This document shows, in pieces, positions 20,795 through 31,673 of a stretch of DNA of 64,000 bases. The DNA comes from Paraphysomonas bandaiensis. Lineage: Eukaryota > Chrysophyceae. The translations under genes were made by a program, and so were the position numbers. Position 1 is the stretch's first letter, and each line of letters begins with the position of its first letter. The notes under the pieces were generated by a model. It saw nothing but the letters and a program-made list of their open reading frames with translations. It had not been told where the DNA came from and searched no databases. Where the stretch lies: positions 1-64,000 of the forward strand of contig CBFFRP010000069.1 in assembly GCA_965644295.1 (NCBI GenBank), in the 5' to 3' direction.

Positions 20795-21415
20795 TCGAGA
20801 GCTGAAACAATATATTCTTTGACGCAACTTGAAAAATTACAGAGTGTTACGCTCGCCTTACAAAGAGATGGAACCAATTTGCACCAAGGTCGCTAGTTAT
20901 TTGATATGCTGCTACAAAAATTTTCAGAGCTACATCCATACCTTTTCCTGAATGCAAGCATTGTTGCCAGTGCAAATTTTGAGAAGGCAGTGACTAAAAT
21001 TCAAGGGAACGATGAAAGATAGTTGACAGACAATGAGAGAAGAGCAGTTAGAGATCTGCAACTGGATTCATCCATTCATTGATGTTGGTGCACTCGACAG
21101 AAATAACGAGGACGAGAGTGAAGGAACTGATTTTGCACAGCGTGTTCTGAAGAGCGCCGAAGTCACCAAGAGGGTTCGACTTGGTACCTATGAGTCCAAC
21201 TTCCGCTGCTTGCTTCATCTTGAGCACAATCTAATGTTGTGGAGAGGCTCTTAAGTCGTGCAAAGTTGATTATGACACCTGGGCGTAGAAACATGAATCC
21301 ATATTGTCTAGAATTGTTGCTATTCCTACGAGCCAATTACATGTTGTGGGAAGATTATACCCTCCATGAAGCCCTGCAAGAAAATCCTGATGTGCCAGTG
21401 GAGAGCGAGAAGTAG
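20795..21415 (+). pseudogene. hAT-family transposase, C-terminal remnant
   Basis: Reading across frames gives LEKLQSVTLALQRDGTNL, LFDMLLQKFSELHPYL, IVASANFEKAVTKIQ, and then the hAT dimerisation end SNVVERLLSRAKLIMTP followed by RRNMNPYCLELLLFLRANYM and LWEDY. These are the hallmarks of the hAT C-terminal region (ERxFS-type motif, LLFL, xxLW). Stops (for example after the TKIQGNDER stretch) and frame changes show it is dead. The N-terminal BED finger and most of the catalytic domain are not visible. Confidence 0.75.
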
Positions 21416-21420
21416 TTACT

Positions 21421-21705
21421 ATTCGTAGTCTGCTATTTAATTAAAAATTAGTAATTAAGGGAGCATCACACTATCTTTATTAGCGGTATTATCTACTTTA
21501 AGTTAGTAGGTATTAACGGCCATTATAATCCCGGGAACTGGACTACCATTAATGGGCCATTAATGATTACCATGCCCTGATTTGAAGCACATAGTATTCA
21601 GTTACATTGAATATATCGAGACAGGTTCGTAGCAAAACACAACAATAAGTATACCAACATAGGTAAAAATATATTTACCTCAAAAAATTACAAAACGTTC
21701 GACAT
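21421..21705. other. AT-rich spacer, no gene seen
   Basis: No coding signal between the hAT relic and the small minus-strand frame. Confidence 0.4.
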
Positions 21706-21921
21706 TTATAATTTATTTATATATGTCGCTAACTCTTTCATATCTTCGAGTTGCTTCTTTCTATGAGAGTATATCATGCCGTATACAATTTTCTTACTGG
21801 TACTCTTAGAGAGCATAGCATTATTCCTCTCTTTGACTAACTGCGGGTCACACTCGTGTACATACAGTGTGGCATCGGCGAGAGACACGTACATAATGAA
21901 ACAAGTTGTACCTGGTCTCAT
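21706..21921 (-). CDS. small hypothetical protein (71 aa)
   Basis: ATG at 21921, stop at 21706. The frame reads MYVSLADATLYVHECD...KKIVYGMIYSHRKKQLEDM. The pattern of a short beta hairpin followed by 'KxxYGMxxS' faintly recalls the N-terminal half of TRAPPC1/Bet5, but the rest of that family is missing downstream. It could be a truncated relic or a chance frame. No function is claimed. Confidence 0.3.
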   Translation of the reverse strand: MRPGTTCFIMYVSLADATLYVHECDPQLVKERNNAMLSKSTSKKIVYGMIYSHRKKQLEDMKELATYINKL

Positions 21922-22210
21922 GCTTTGAGTATCTACTTTATTGGATAGATCATCTTCCCATACTCTATTTATTATATATAAACCAACTTAACGCAGGGAT
22001 GGTTACACCTCACCTGAAGTGAAACATTGCGCCCACTTGCTTCCTCAGTCTTGGAGAAACTATTTCGTTATTGGAATGCCATTTCCCCTGACCATAATAT
22101 AATTATCAATTAGATGTTATACCCGATTGCAAACCTCTAATAGGATCGCCTCATTGATGACTGCTCTACTGGAGGATAACGACTTGGGAGATATGCAGTG
22201 TCTATACTGT

Positions 22211-23619
22211 TCAGCTAACCAATTCATGCCGCAATCTTCTCCAGTAACTTCTTCCTACACACAAATTTCGAACAGTGTAAGCCAAGACAGTAAATTCTGA
22301 ATAAAAATGCAGTTGGACCTCCTGCATGTTAATGGGAGGCAGGGCATTGCCATGATTGCTATCTCGAACCATGCAATAACTGTTATCGAATTGAGGCTCC
22401 TGTCGAGGAATACACTGACGAATTACGCCGCACACACAACGAGAGAGATCTCCACTCTACGCAACACGTAAGTCACCACTAAGAAATATAAGGCAAACCA
22501 AAACGATATCGTTCACCACGATATATAGCAATATAAAGCACGCTGTCAGAAACTTACATTCCACACTACAGGCTTGAGGCTTTTATCTGAAAACATCCGT
22601 CCCGCAATAAGTACAGATACGCCTGGAACACTAAACACGTGTTGTGAATATGCTCCTTCTGCTGAGATGAAAATCATGCGTTTGATGGCGTTGTTGGGAA
22701 TTCCCCGTTTCATGGCCATCTGGGTAGTAGTCATCATACTAATAACATTATCCACTTGCATGTGGCTCAAATCAGTCCACAGCCAGTTCAGTGAGTCCCG
22801 ATTCCTAAATAATATATTATTAGTGTGTACAAAAAATTTAACACGCGACTTACTGATGCAATGCGAATTGTCCTCGAAGAAATAATCTGTTGGCGTCTGC
22901 AATCTTACACATTGTAATAATATCATAATCTACCAATTCCGAAGGAGACAACCACATCGATAAGTCACTCCATATAATGTCCCTATCAAAATGAATACTA
23001 AGTTGGCATACAGTATTCCAATAGCACAGGGCAACTCACGGGTCTGAGTATGTCCAGTGAGTATATTCTTTTAGGTACTCTTCAAATATAGCTCCAGACT
23101 GGACATATAACATAAATCAAACCATTGAGTTAACAAGGAATATTCTTACGCCTATTTTGAATTGGGCTAAAAAAAACGGCATTTTTCCGAGTACATGAGA
23201 GAGAAGGTGTTCTAATTTTCTCTCTTTACTGGAACCACTGGTCTTCATACTCCTTGGATTGGCCACGGCCCGAGCAATTAGTTTGGACAACCCTCCAGCA
23301 TGCAGATTAATCTTTTTCACATTAGTTGCACAAGGAAGCGCCTCGATAATAGCATTATCCTCATGAAATATGAGCATGTCAAACATATCTTTGGATGCCC
23401 CCACACTGAGGCACGACCATCCTAAATCTATGGGAAAGGTTAGACGAAATACACACGACACAGTAATCTCTCACATATCGGTGCCCCTTCACCGGCCATA
23501 GTAAGCACAATAGCACCCCGCATATTCGTTAGTGACTGATAATTCGTATCAGATGCATTGTAATTACTTGCCAGACAACTAGAAATATAAAATAGCACCA
23601 GTAACGCGATACAAGACAT
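22211..23619 (-). CDS. secretory-pathway glycosyltransferase, DUF6625-like
   Basis: Six exons: 23619-23475, 23427-23150, 23098-23040, 22982-22854, 22804-22558 and 22456-22211. They join in frame to about 367 aa. Residues 1-20 are a signal peptide or anchor (MSCIALLVLFYISSCLAS). The middle reads ...MPFFLAQFKIG, SGAIFEEYLKEYTHWTYSDP and DIIWSDLSMWL...YDIITM...LFLRGQFALHQ. This is the order seen in DUF6625/GT32-like sugar transferases, where the DxD motif (DPD here, split by an intron) binds the metal-nucleotide sugar. It probably adds sugars in the ER or Golgi. ATG at 23619 is used because the frame upstream has none. It is divergent from the GT2 gene with 417 bp between. Confidence 0.65.
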
Positions 23620-23832
23620 ATTCACTTGTGGAATAATACGAGGGGACTAGACTATTCACATGGAGGGTAGACCGTTCATACTTCGAAGCCCCGAGTGAGT
23701 GGGAGGCCAATATTACACAGGTCTAGGTGCATGAAATAGCAAACTATAAGAAAAAATAAACGAATTGCGCACTTCCACTTCACTTTCATGGAGCTGTTTA
23801 GGTCGGAGAACTAGACTGTATGATGTGGGTGT

Positions 23833-23907
23833 AGTATACTGGTATACCCGTATACCGGTACGAATTCCTATGTGGACGTAGTTGCTGGAGTATACCAGGT
23901 ATACCAT
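23833..23907. promoter_or_regulatory. palindromic GGTATACC promoter motifs
   Basis: Two clusters, AGTATACTGGTATACCCG (23833-23850, followed by TATACCGGTA) and GTATACCAGGTATACC (23890-23905), lie in the divergent interval between the two glycosyltransferase genes. The same palindrome occurs upstream of other genes in the window, so it may be a shared transcription element. Function inferred only. Confidence 0.45.
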
Positions 23908-24036
23908 TTTTTTTACACCACATTTTCTACACACTGTCTGTGTGGTGTTGGACTCCTGTGCGTGTCATGAATAGTATATGGTATATACACATGCATTCGA
24001 TCAATATGACGTTTATAAAATCAAACAAACAGCAAG

Positions 24037-25875
24037 ATGAAGACATCACTCATTGAACCAGCTAGAGATACGGGAAAATTCGGGAACCCCCGGTGCCGGT
24101 TTACTATTTTTTATGCATTTGTTATATTTTTATTAGCCACATCTCCCCTGTGGCTCTCTGTTATAATTCCCCACCAAGTTGTTTGGTATAATACCGTTGT
24201 AATCCTTGCTTTTAGCGCTCTCTGGCTGTGTATTGGATTTAATGCACTAATTAATTACTCTAAATTGAACAGCATACCCCTTCCCCCAATTGAGGCTATT
24301 CAGGCATCTCGTTCTAGAAAATTTTTGCATGTGGTTATCGTTCCATGTTACTTGGACCCCATCGATGTGTTGTTTGATTGTATCGGATCACTTTTAATGC
24401 AATGCAACACTGAATCATTACTTGTCGTCGTCGCGTTTGAAGTGAAGACTCCTGATTTGACACCTAAAGTTGAAAGTGTTCGTACTGCTTTTGCGAAACT
24501 ATTTGGGCATTTCCTGATCACAACACACACAGTAGATAAAAGCTGCGAAATTGCGGGTGGATGCTCGAACAAAAATTATGCACTACGGGAGGCGTATAAG
24601 TATATCAGCGAGTGTGGCCTTGACAAAGATACGTCAATCACTTTGACCACATGCGACACAGACAGCCTTTTTCATCCTAATCACTTTAGTGTCCTAGAAT
24701 CTGTCTATAACGCATCAAATCCTGTCATTGGTGCACCACCACGTATGTGCGTATGGCAGCCTCCACTGTTCTACAACTGGGACTTAGATCAGCGACCTTT
24801 TTTCAACCGTGTAACCGGTCTTATGCGGTCCATGATGATGCTTGGGGGCCTCATATCTTTCAACCTGAACCCCATGTCTATCTTCTCCTACCCTATGGAA
24901 CTCGGACTTAAAAGTGGTTTTATCAATCCCAGATATGGTGTTGACGACATCATCGCCAAAGTAAGGTGGATGTGTTCTACCAACGAGCAGGTTCCGGTTC
25001 TGCTACTTCCCGTTCCAGCCATCAGTGGTCCCACTATCGGGACTTCCTTTTATTCAGAAGTACAGGAGTGGTCGCGGCAAATCAGACGTTGGATAGTTGG
25101 TAGTAGTGAATCATTTCACTATTTCGTAATACACTACCGGGGAGAACCGCTTCTGTCGGGCATATCTTGGTTTTTTATGTTTTTTATCTACTACGCTGTT
25201 TTACTATGCAGTGCTGGAATATTTACACTTCTTGCAGGCATACCTTTACCTTGGGTGCACTACCCTGTCATTAACCTGGGTATTGGAATGTCGTTTTCTT
25301 TACGCAACATCGGACTTGTAGGCTTAATTTTACAATACCTGGCCTTTGGGATTGCTTTTGTCATCGACAGCATGGCAGTTCGTATGATGACTATTAAGGA
25401 GGAGATTAGCCTTGCCAGGAACATTGCGCATTGGATCTCAGCCCCATTTGTACTACTTGTGTACTCAATTATTGCATTTTACGCCATTATGAAGTTCGTG
25501 GTAGTAGGAAAGAAAATGGCGAGGCATGACATGGCTGCGAAAGAAGGCCTCGGAGCTAATACCGTCGCGACTGTATCCGGTGCTAACTCGGAGCAACCCA
25601 ACTCTATTAAGGAACCTGAAGAGGTGGAGTATGACGATGATGTTCTACCATCATCCTATCGTTCACGGTCAAGGTCGACTTCAGTGAGTCTAGATGCGCA
25701 GATTCAGCCACCATGTGTTATCCCCAATGGAGTCAGCAAAGCTGAAATGACCCCAGCACAACCTGCGATCCCTCCTCAACCTTTGCTGTGCAAAATCCCT
25801 GCTCACTTCAGATTTGGAGAGTACGTTGTAAATGTTAAAGAAATAGTCGCCAGTAAAAGCCAGTTATCTGCTTAG
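24037..25875 (+). CDS. processive family-2 glycosyltransferase (chitin/cellulose-synthase-like)
   Basis: Single exon, 612 aa. TM helices at about 21-43 and 50-72, a cytosolic GT2 domain at about 95-355, then several TM helices at 372-400, 425-445 and 465-490, and a Ser/Arg-rich tail. Motifs: HVVIVPCYLDP (nucleotide-binding strand), CDTDS (DxD, residues 206-208), VDDI near 301 and QIRRW (347-351). The last is the Q-x-x-R-W signature of processive beta-glycan synthases. It would polymerise UDP-sugar into a surface or wall polysaccharide and pass it through the membrane. Which polymer is made cannot be told. The lack of introns is unusual among its neighbours. Confidence 0.8.
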   Translation: MKTSLIEPARDTGKFGNPRCRFTIFYAFVIFLLATSPLWLSVIIPHQVVWYNTVVILAFSALWLCIGFNALINYSKLNSIPLPPIEAIQASRSRKFLHVVIVPCYLDPIDVLFDCIGSLLMQCNTESLLVVVAFEVKTPDLTPKVESVRTAFAKLFGHFLITTHTVDKSCEIAGGCSNKNYALREAYKYISECGLDKDTSITLTTCDTDSLFHPNHFSVLESVYNASNPVIGAPPRMCVWQPPLFYNWDLDQRPFFNRVTGLMRSMMMLGGLISFNLNPMSIFSYPMELGLKSGFINPRYGVDDIIAKVRWMCSTNEQVPVLLLPVPAISGPTIGTSFYSEVQEWSRQIRRWIVGSSESFHYFVIHYRGEPLLSGISWFFMFFIYYAVLLCSAGIFTLLAGIPLPWVHYPVINLGIGMSFSLRNIGLVGLILQYLAFGIAFVIDSMAVRMMTIKEEISLARNIAHWISAPFVLLVYSIIAFYAIMKFVVVGKKMARHDMAAKEGLGANTVATVSGANSEQPNSIKEPEEVEYDDDVLPSSYRSRSRSTSVSLDAQIQPPCVIPNGVSKAEMTPAQPAIPPQPLLCKIPAHFRFGEYVVNVKEIVASKSQLSA

Positions 25876-26455
25876 ACTACAATTTAGTAAGCGTTGGAAG
25901 TAGAATTACGGAATGCTTTGAGTATACTGTCCTTGGAGCATATGTAATAAATTACAACGTATCATCAGACTTGGTGGCTGAAAATACATATATAGTAAAA
26001 ACATGTGAGCTTTGGTATAGATTGACGTGTAAGTGGGTATGCTGACGTTGGGTCTTGTCAATGTTTACAATGTTATAGTCAGCGTCGTTTAATTCCCATG
26101 TTGAGGTGTGCTTAGATCTGAGCAATTAGATTCTGCAGATTAAGGCAGGCTACTGAATTATGAATTACAGCCGTTAGTGATAGAATGCAGTGTCTACGGA
26201 CATTACTTTATGAGGTTAATATAGTGTTGTAATATATATAAAGCTGAAATATAGAGACTATATACTATATGATCATGAGTAGTGACCAGTATACCAGGTA
26301 CTGCTGGATTGTGGAATGTATGTGTTGACGTGTTGGCTATATGCATGGGCTGAAGTGACACTTCTAGCTACAGCAAAATAAAATAAAGGACCGACCAGCA
26401 GGGTCAAAATAAAATAAAGGACCAAGTATTTCAAAATAAAATAAGCAAGTAACCT
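25876..26455. other. intergenic, no gene seen
   Basis: AT-rich. It holds a CCAGTATACCAGGTAC motif near 26286 and three close copies of CAAAATAAAATAA(AGGACC) at 26374-26443. Confidence 0.4.
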
Positions 26456-26460
26456 AAGCC

Positions 26461-28460
26461 TCAACATGTCGGGTGATATTCTTCCATCTGGCGCCGCTCC
26501 TTTTCGTCTTTACGGCGCTTAGCCTGTTGCTCTTCCTCCCTCCGAGCCATGTAGGCCTCAATACGCTCGGCCGTTGACAGCACTGCACAGTGCCCCGTAG
26601 TGGTGATGGGCATGCCACCCCTCTCGTCCGCCCCTCTTCCCTCCCTTTCTGCTTCTTGATCCCCCAATTCATTCTCTAGGGTTTCGACCAAAACACTTAC
26701 CGCACCGCGGGGAATCGACGCCTTCTTGTTTCGGGCCTCCCCTGCCCTCGCTTGGGCCTGTTCACTGCCGGAGCGAGAAAGCTAGATTCGAAGAACTGAG
26801 CCAATACACTACTAATAAGCATGCAATAATCGACATCCCCAGGCTTGACCTCCTAACAGTGGCATAGAGACAATGTGGCTTCTAACAGTATTATCGCTGG
26901 GCTCCATGAAAATGACAGCTCTGGGTGCCGAAAGAATCAATGCCTTACGGTCCATGTTCTGCATCCACATCATACACACCAGAGATACTACTGTTAGAAG
27001 CCACTTTGTCTCTGTGAACCTCGGTCACTTCCTCTCCCTCCAAGGGGTAAATTTAAGGCCAAGTCAACGTCTTAGCCCAGGCTTGTTTGATGCAACCAGG
27101 TAGTGTGGGTTCAGAGGTAAACTCATTCTATGCCTGATTGATTATTTTGATGAAGTGAAAAACAATCATAGGTTCTCCGGGGTTTCTGTGCTCAGCTTTG
27201 AGCTTGACATTGGGCCCGTTATCGATGGGGGCATCATTAACAGTTTTGTTTGCACAGAGGAAATTGATATAAACCTTATGAGTAATAGCGTGACGGATAG
27301 AATTGGGGTCAAAGTGTGAGAAAAGCCCATCAGTGTAGACCCACTTAGCCCTGACCGACGCTGACATCTCCGATACAGGTATTCGAACAGTATTCCGGTC
27401 AGCATATCCCGACGGAGTGCAATCCACATGGAAAGTGGGATCGCCTCGCCATCACTACCCTGGTGAATAATGATGGGTCTTGTCTTTGTCGACCCATCCG
27501 GGCGAATACCATGCAGAAGTGTTACCCAGAAGGGCGCATGCTCACCGTGTTTTGCAGAGAATCGCCATCCCTTCGCTCCTGGTAGAGTTTAAAGGTAGGG
27601 TAGGCGTGCCCCCAAGGGTCGAAACCTATTTCGTCTCAGTTCTCGACATCCTCCAGGTCTGGCCCATATGACGGGAAGTCCTCTTTCTCTATACACTTTC
27701 TGAGGTGCTGCATGAACTCACGGGCCATAGTACTCGCCCGGGTCGGGCAGGCCGCTGCTGCCCGCTTGTTGGAATGGTCGGATTTCTTCGTCAAGAGGGC
27801 TAAACAATCATCGCCAAGGTCAAAAGTGCAGGGATTGAGAAAGTTGTCTCGAATAAAGGGTTAACTGCATTTTGCACGATCAAGGCGCATCGACTCCGGG
27901 GTATCCTCGCCTCCATTGGCAGTGGGTATAGCGCTGGCATGGGCGCGGCAATACTTCCTGGCTAAGACTTACATCTGGGCATTGCTATACGTGCACAAAC
28001 AATTAGAAACCGTATCCTCTATGCCATCATACACTTTCATGTACATACCCATATCCACCTTTATCTTGAACGTCCATCTTCGTGAATTATATCCCGATCC
28101 ACAATAGATTGAAGCAAACCATTAGGACCAGACTGTGCTCATGTCCCTCTCCTGGGTGTGAATACAGATACCGTGCACCATGAAAACATATTTAGCGCTC
28201 TTGCCATTAATTACCCTCACAATGAGCCCGGCCCTACGATCATCAAAACTGTACACTTTGTAGCCCCGTTTGATGTATACCTCAGGGATATTATCGATTG
28301 CGCTGAGGATCGCCCTTTCTGTCGCCATACTGGGGAAGTTTCTCGTCTCATTGGGCAGATCCGGCAAAGCCTCTAACACCAAATTAACCTCTCTCTCGTG
28401 AAGTACATTCACTGGAAGCACGCCAAAGTGTCTGGTACGCTTTACCTCAACTTCAACCAT
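26461..28460 (-). pseudogene. pogo-like DDE_1 transposase relic
   Basis: On the minus strand, over changing frames: an N-terminal part at 28460-28122 and a stretch IEKEDFPSYGPDLEDVEN, in-frame stop, DEIGFDPWGHAYPTF (first catalytic D in DE). Then HAPFWVTLLHGIRPDGSTK, CTPSGYADRNTVRI, VYTDGLFSHFDPNSI (second D) and NDAPIDNGPNVKLKAEHR (third D). Last is a basic tail rich in Ala, Arg and Glu (RREEEQQAKRRKDEKERR). The DE...D...D order and the 'xDGxxSH' and 'LDxGxxxxxK'-like phrases fit the DDE_1/pogo superfamily. Stops and frameshifts make it inactive. Terminal inverted repeats were not resolved. Confidence 0.6.
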
Positions 28461-29046
28461 CCTTTTCCCCTATGGGGGCAGTGTGACTTCGTCCATACGA
28501 CTGTGTGTATGCTTCTGAGTGATTCGGCTTGTGCACGTCCTCTCATCATACTCGATGTGTTCTACATGAAAATCAGATCAGACAACGTCATCATGAGCAG
28601 TGATTACTGTTTACTCTACCCTATACAATTATATGTCATGTAGTTCTTGTATAAGTATGTGGGGTTTGTTTATAGTAAGGTTTAAGGTGATACTCCTGAG
28701 GTGGATCAACACACCAACACCCGCCAATTCGAAAAAAAAAACTCGCCAAGATACATACATGGTACACCATATGAATTCCTGTCATTGTTGAAATGACGAC
28801 GGTGGCCACTCTGGACTGATGCTCCAAAAAGTGTATACCATACTACGAAGTAGAAATTCCTAGATACGATGCTGTGGCATACGTATGGGTGGTACTACAA
28901 ACTGACAATCATATGTGAGATGAAAATGAAGTTGAGGACATGCATCATAAGTTGCACTCGGCTACAGATAGAAAGCACACCCTGGGAATTATCTTTGCCA
29001 TTGTGATACTCCTCTAGTGATCAGTATTGAGGTGAGAGTGTTGTTA
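28461..29046. other. upstream region of glutamine synthetase
   Basis: No gene seen. GTGTATACCA at 28831-28840 resembles the palindromic promoter motif found before other genes. A typical intron shape (GTGAGAG...CCGCAG, 47 nt) at about 29032-29078 may be a 5'-UTR intron. Confidence 0.4.
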
Positions 29047-29082
29047 ATGTATGAAGCGATCAGTGATTTTATCCGCAGAAGT

Positions 29083-31272
29083 ATGTTTATATCTACAAGA
29101 AAATTTGCAGCAGTTAGAGCTTTTGGAGGAACTTTCAGATCAAAAAGCACGAATGAGTTTGGTCGACATTTGTTCAAAGGTGCTGTCGCGGCGCCATACT
29201 TAGAGTGGCGTGGATTATCAAGGAACACTCTTGATACCGTCGATTGGACCCGAGACCCTGTTATGACCGACAAGGTCTGCTCTAGGATTGCTTTTATGTA
29301 TTATTCATGTGTCTTATACAGGTTGCTGGGGCGGTTCTCGATTGGGCAAGAGATAATGGTGCTTCTGTGTACTGCCATTGGTTCCAGCCTCTTGGTGCCG
29401 CGGGTGTTCGGCATGGCCAAAGCGCTCAAGTCCAGAACCGTATGTTTGAGTTTGACAAAGACGGGAACCAAATCTGGGAATTCAAGGGCAAGAATTTACT
29501 GCAAGGGGAAACTGATGGGTCATCTTATCCCACTGGAGGTCTTCGCAAGACCCACACAGCTGGTGGCTATCTTGGCATTGATCCCACATCACCGATATTT
29601 CTTCGTGACGATACAGTGTTCATTCCGTCTTTCCTAGTGTCTTATCACGGGTACGCGTTGGATGAGAAAACTCCCCTCCTTCGCTCTGTAGACGCCATAT
29701 CTGTTCATGGATCTAGACTCTTGAAGAAGCTCGGCTATGATGTGAAAGGGCTTACGTGTAATATCGGGTTAGAACAGGAGTTCTTTCTTGTCCCACGCGA
29801 CCCTTATAACACTCGCATGGATCTTCAGCTCACTGGCAGAACAGGTACTTCTCATTGTGCTTTATATCACTGTACGCTTCACTCATTTATTTTTTATATC
29901 AGTGATGGGTGCTGACGCACCTCGAGGGCAGGAAATGTGTGATCATTACATGTCACCCCCTTCAGTATCTGGTGCCCCGTACTCGTGTATGAAGGAGATC
30001 CAGGAACAATGTTTTAAAATGGGAATCCCCCTTAAGACCAGACACAGAGAAGTTGCACCAGGGCAGTATGAATTTGCACCTCTTTTCGGTTTTGTGACCA
30101 CCCAAATCGACCAGAATCTTATGGTCATGCAGATAATGGATGAGGTCGCACCCAAGCATGGGCTGACCTGTCTGGTAGCGGAGAAGCCATTCAATAATGT
30201 CAACGGGTCGGGTAAGCACAACAATTGGTCTATAAGTACGACAGATGGAGTGAACCTCTTCAATGTAAACCAACTGGCGGCCAAATCAGGTAGCCGAGAG
30301 ATCTTCCCCGTCATCATGGCGTCGGTGATAAAGGCTGTAGATGAGTACGGCGATCTCATGCGCATGTCTATTGCTACGCCAGGGAATGACTTTAGGCTGG
30401 GTGCATGCGAAGCTCCTCCTGCTATCATGTCTGTCTATCTTGGAGACAGCATGACTCACTACATGGAGTCATATATGCATGGTAGCATTGAGCCCTACGA
30501 TCCATCGACCAAAGTGTTAAACATGGGTCATACGTTGCCTAGTATCGTGATACCCAATGAAGACAGAAACCGCACATCACCTTTCCCCTATGGTGGACAT
30601 AGGTTTGAATTCAGAGCTGTCGGATCTGCGCAGAATACCTCCCTTGTGAACACAGTCCTTAACACGATAGTGGCAAATTCTTTTAAAGAGTTTGCTGACA
30701 AAATTGAGGCAGGTGCCTCTCCGAGAGAAGTAACCCAGGATGCGCTCAAAAAGCACTGGCGAGTTGTGTTCAATGGCGATGGGTATGATCCCGCCTGCCA
30801 GGAGGAGCTAACGAAACGTGGTCTCTGGCGTATCGACTCATGTGTGGACGCAATCAATACCTACGTGAGTCCAAAGAACACCGCTCTTTTCGAGGCCATG
30901 GGGGTGTTTGCCCCTGATGAGTGTGCTGCACGTCGCAACGTTCAGCTCCAGCATTATGTAGGCACGGTGGAGATGGAGCTGAAGTGTATGTTGGACATGA
31001 TTAACCAACATGTACTTCCATCAATGCGTGATGCTAACGTGGGGTATGTGACTGAGCTTGAAGAAGCTGTCGCAACACTTCGTCGTGTTTGGGATGATGT
31101 CCACCATACAGAGGATCTCGGTGAGAAGGCGGCCAAGGCACGATCCCTCAGGCTGGAGACCATGGTGGAGGCCAGATGTATTTGTGACAGTGCTGAGAAA
31201 GTTTGTCCTGCTCATTTGTGGTCCATTGCTACCTACAAAGACTTGCTATTCATTGACCAAACTCTTTCCTAA
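29083..31272 (+). CDS. glnN: glutamine synthetase type III
   Basis: Exons: first to 29274, then 29322-29844 and 29903-31272. With ATG at 29083 the product is about 694 aa; an in-frame ATG at 29047 gives 706 but lies in a likely intron. Both match the ~700-aa size of GSIII, much longer than GSI/GSII. Motifs: HWFQPLGA, DGSSYPTGGLRKTHTAGGYL, LEQEFFLVPRDPY, EVAPGQYEFAPLF and the signature NVNGSGKHNNWS. It condenses glutamate and ammonia to glutamine with ATP. The leader (MFISTRKFAAVRAFGGTFRS) is basic and hydroxylated, like an organelle targeting peptide (inference). The symbol follows bacterial usage. Confidence 0.93.
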
Positions 31273-31659
31273 GCAGCCTGTGTTTATATTTTAAAAATTG
31301 ACAAATACGTGTCAATGGAACTACTGGGAGTTTGTGCTGATATATGTTGTGTTACAGTTCCTTCGTAGTGTGAAGGTTTTGATAAATCAATGCAATATTA
31401 GTTGTTATCTGAAATTTGCTATCTGAAATAGTGATTATTCCATATTCCATATAACGTAAGTGTCAGCAGAACTTCATGTAGTCAACCTGCCACTGACCAG
31501 TGCAGGGTACTGCAAGTGCAAACGGAATAGAGGAGCGTCAACAGTTTTAAGTGTTGAACTATATTACTTAAACAATATGGCTACGTCTGCCATTCAATTC
31601 TGGCCAAGTGAGAAATATGCTGGCGTAAAGCTTAACATCCTGTGAAACTCTATAATTTT
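31273..31659. other. intergenic, no gene seen
   Basis: 3' flank of the glutamine synthetase gene; nothing recognised. Confidence 0.4.
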
Positions 31660-31673
31660 CTATCACCAAGGTG

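Noticed and set aside
20695-20877. 60-codon minus-strand frame
   Set aside because: Antisense of the hAT transposase relic.
26454-26672. Charged minus-strand frames as a standalone gene
   Set aside because: They are the basic C-terminal tail of the DDE transposase relic.
29946-30428. Minus-strand 160-codon frame inside glutamine synthetase
   Set aside because: Shadow of the GSIII coding exon.
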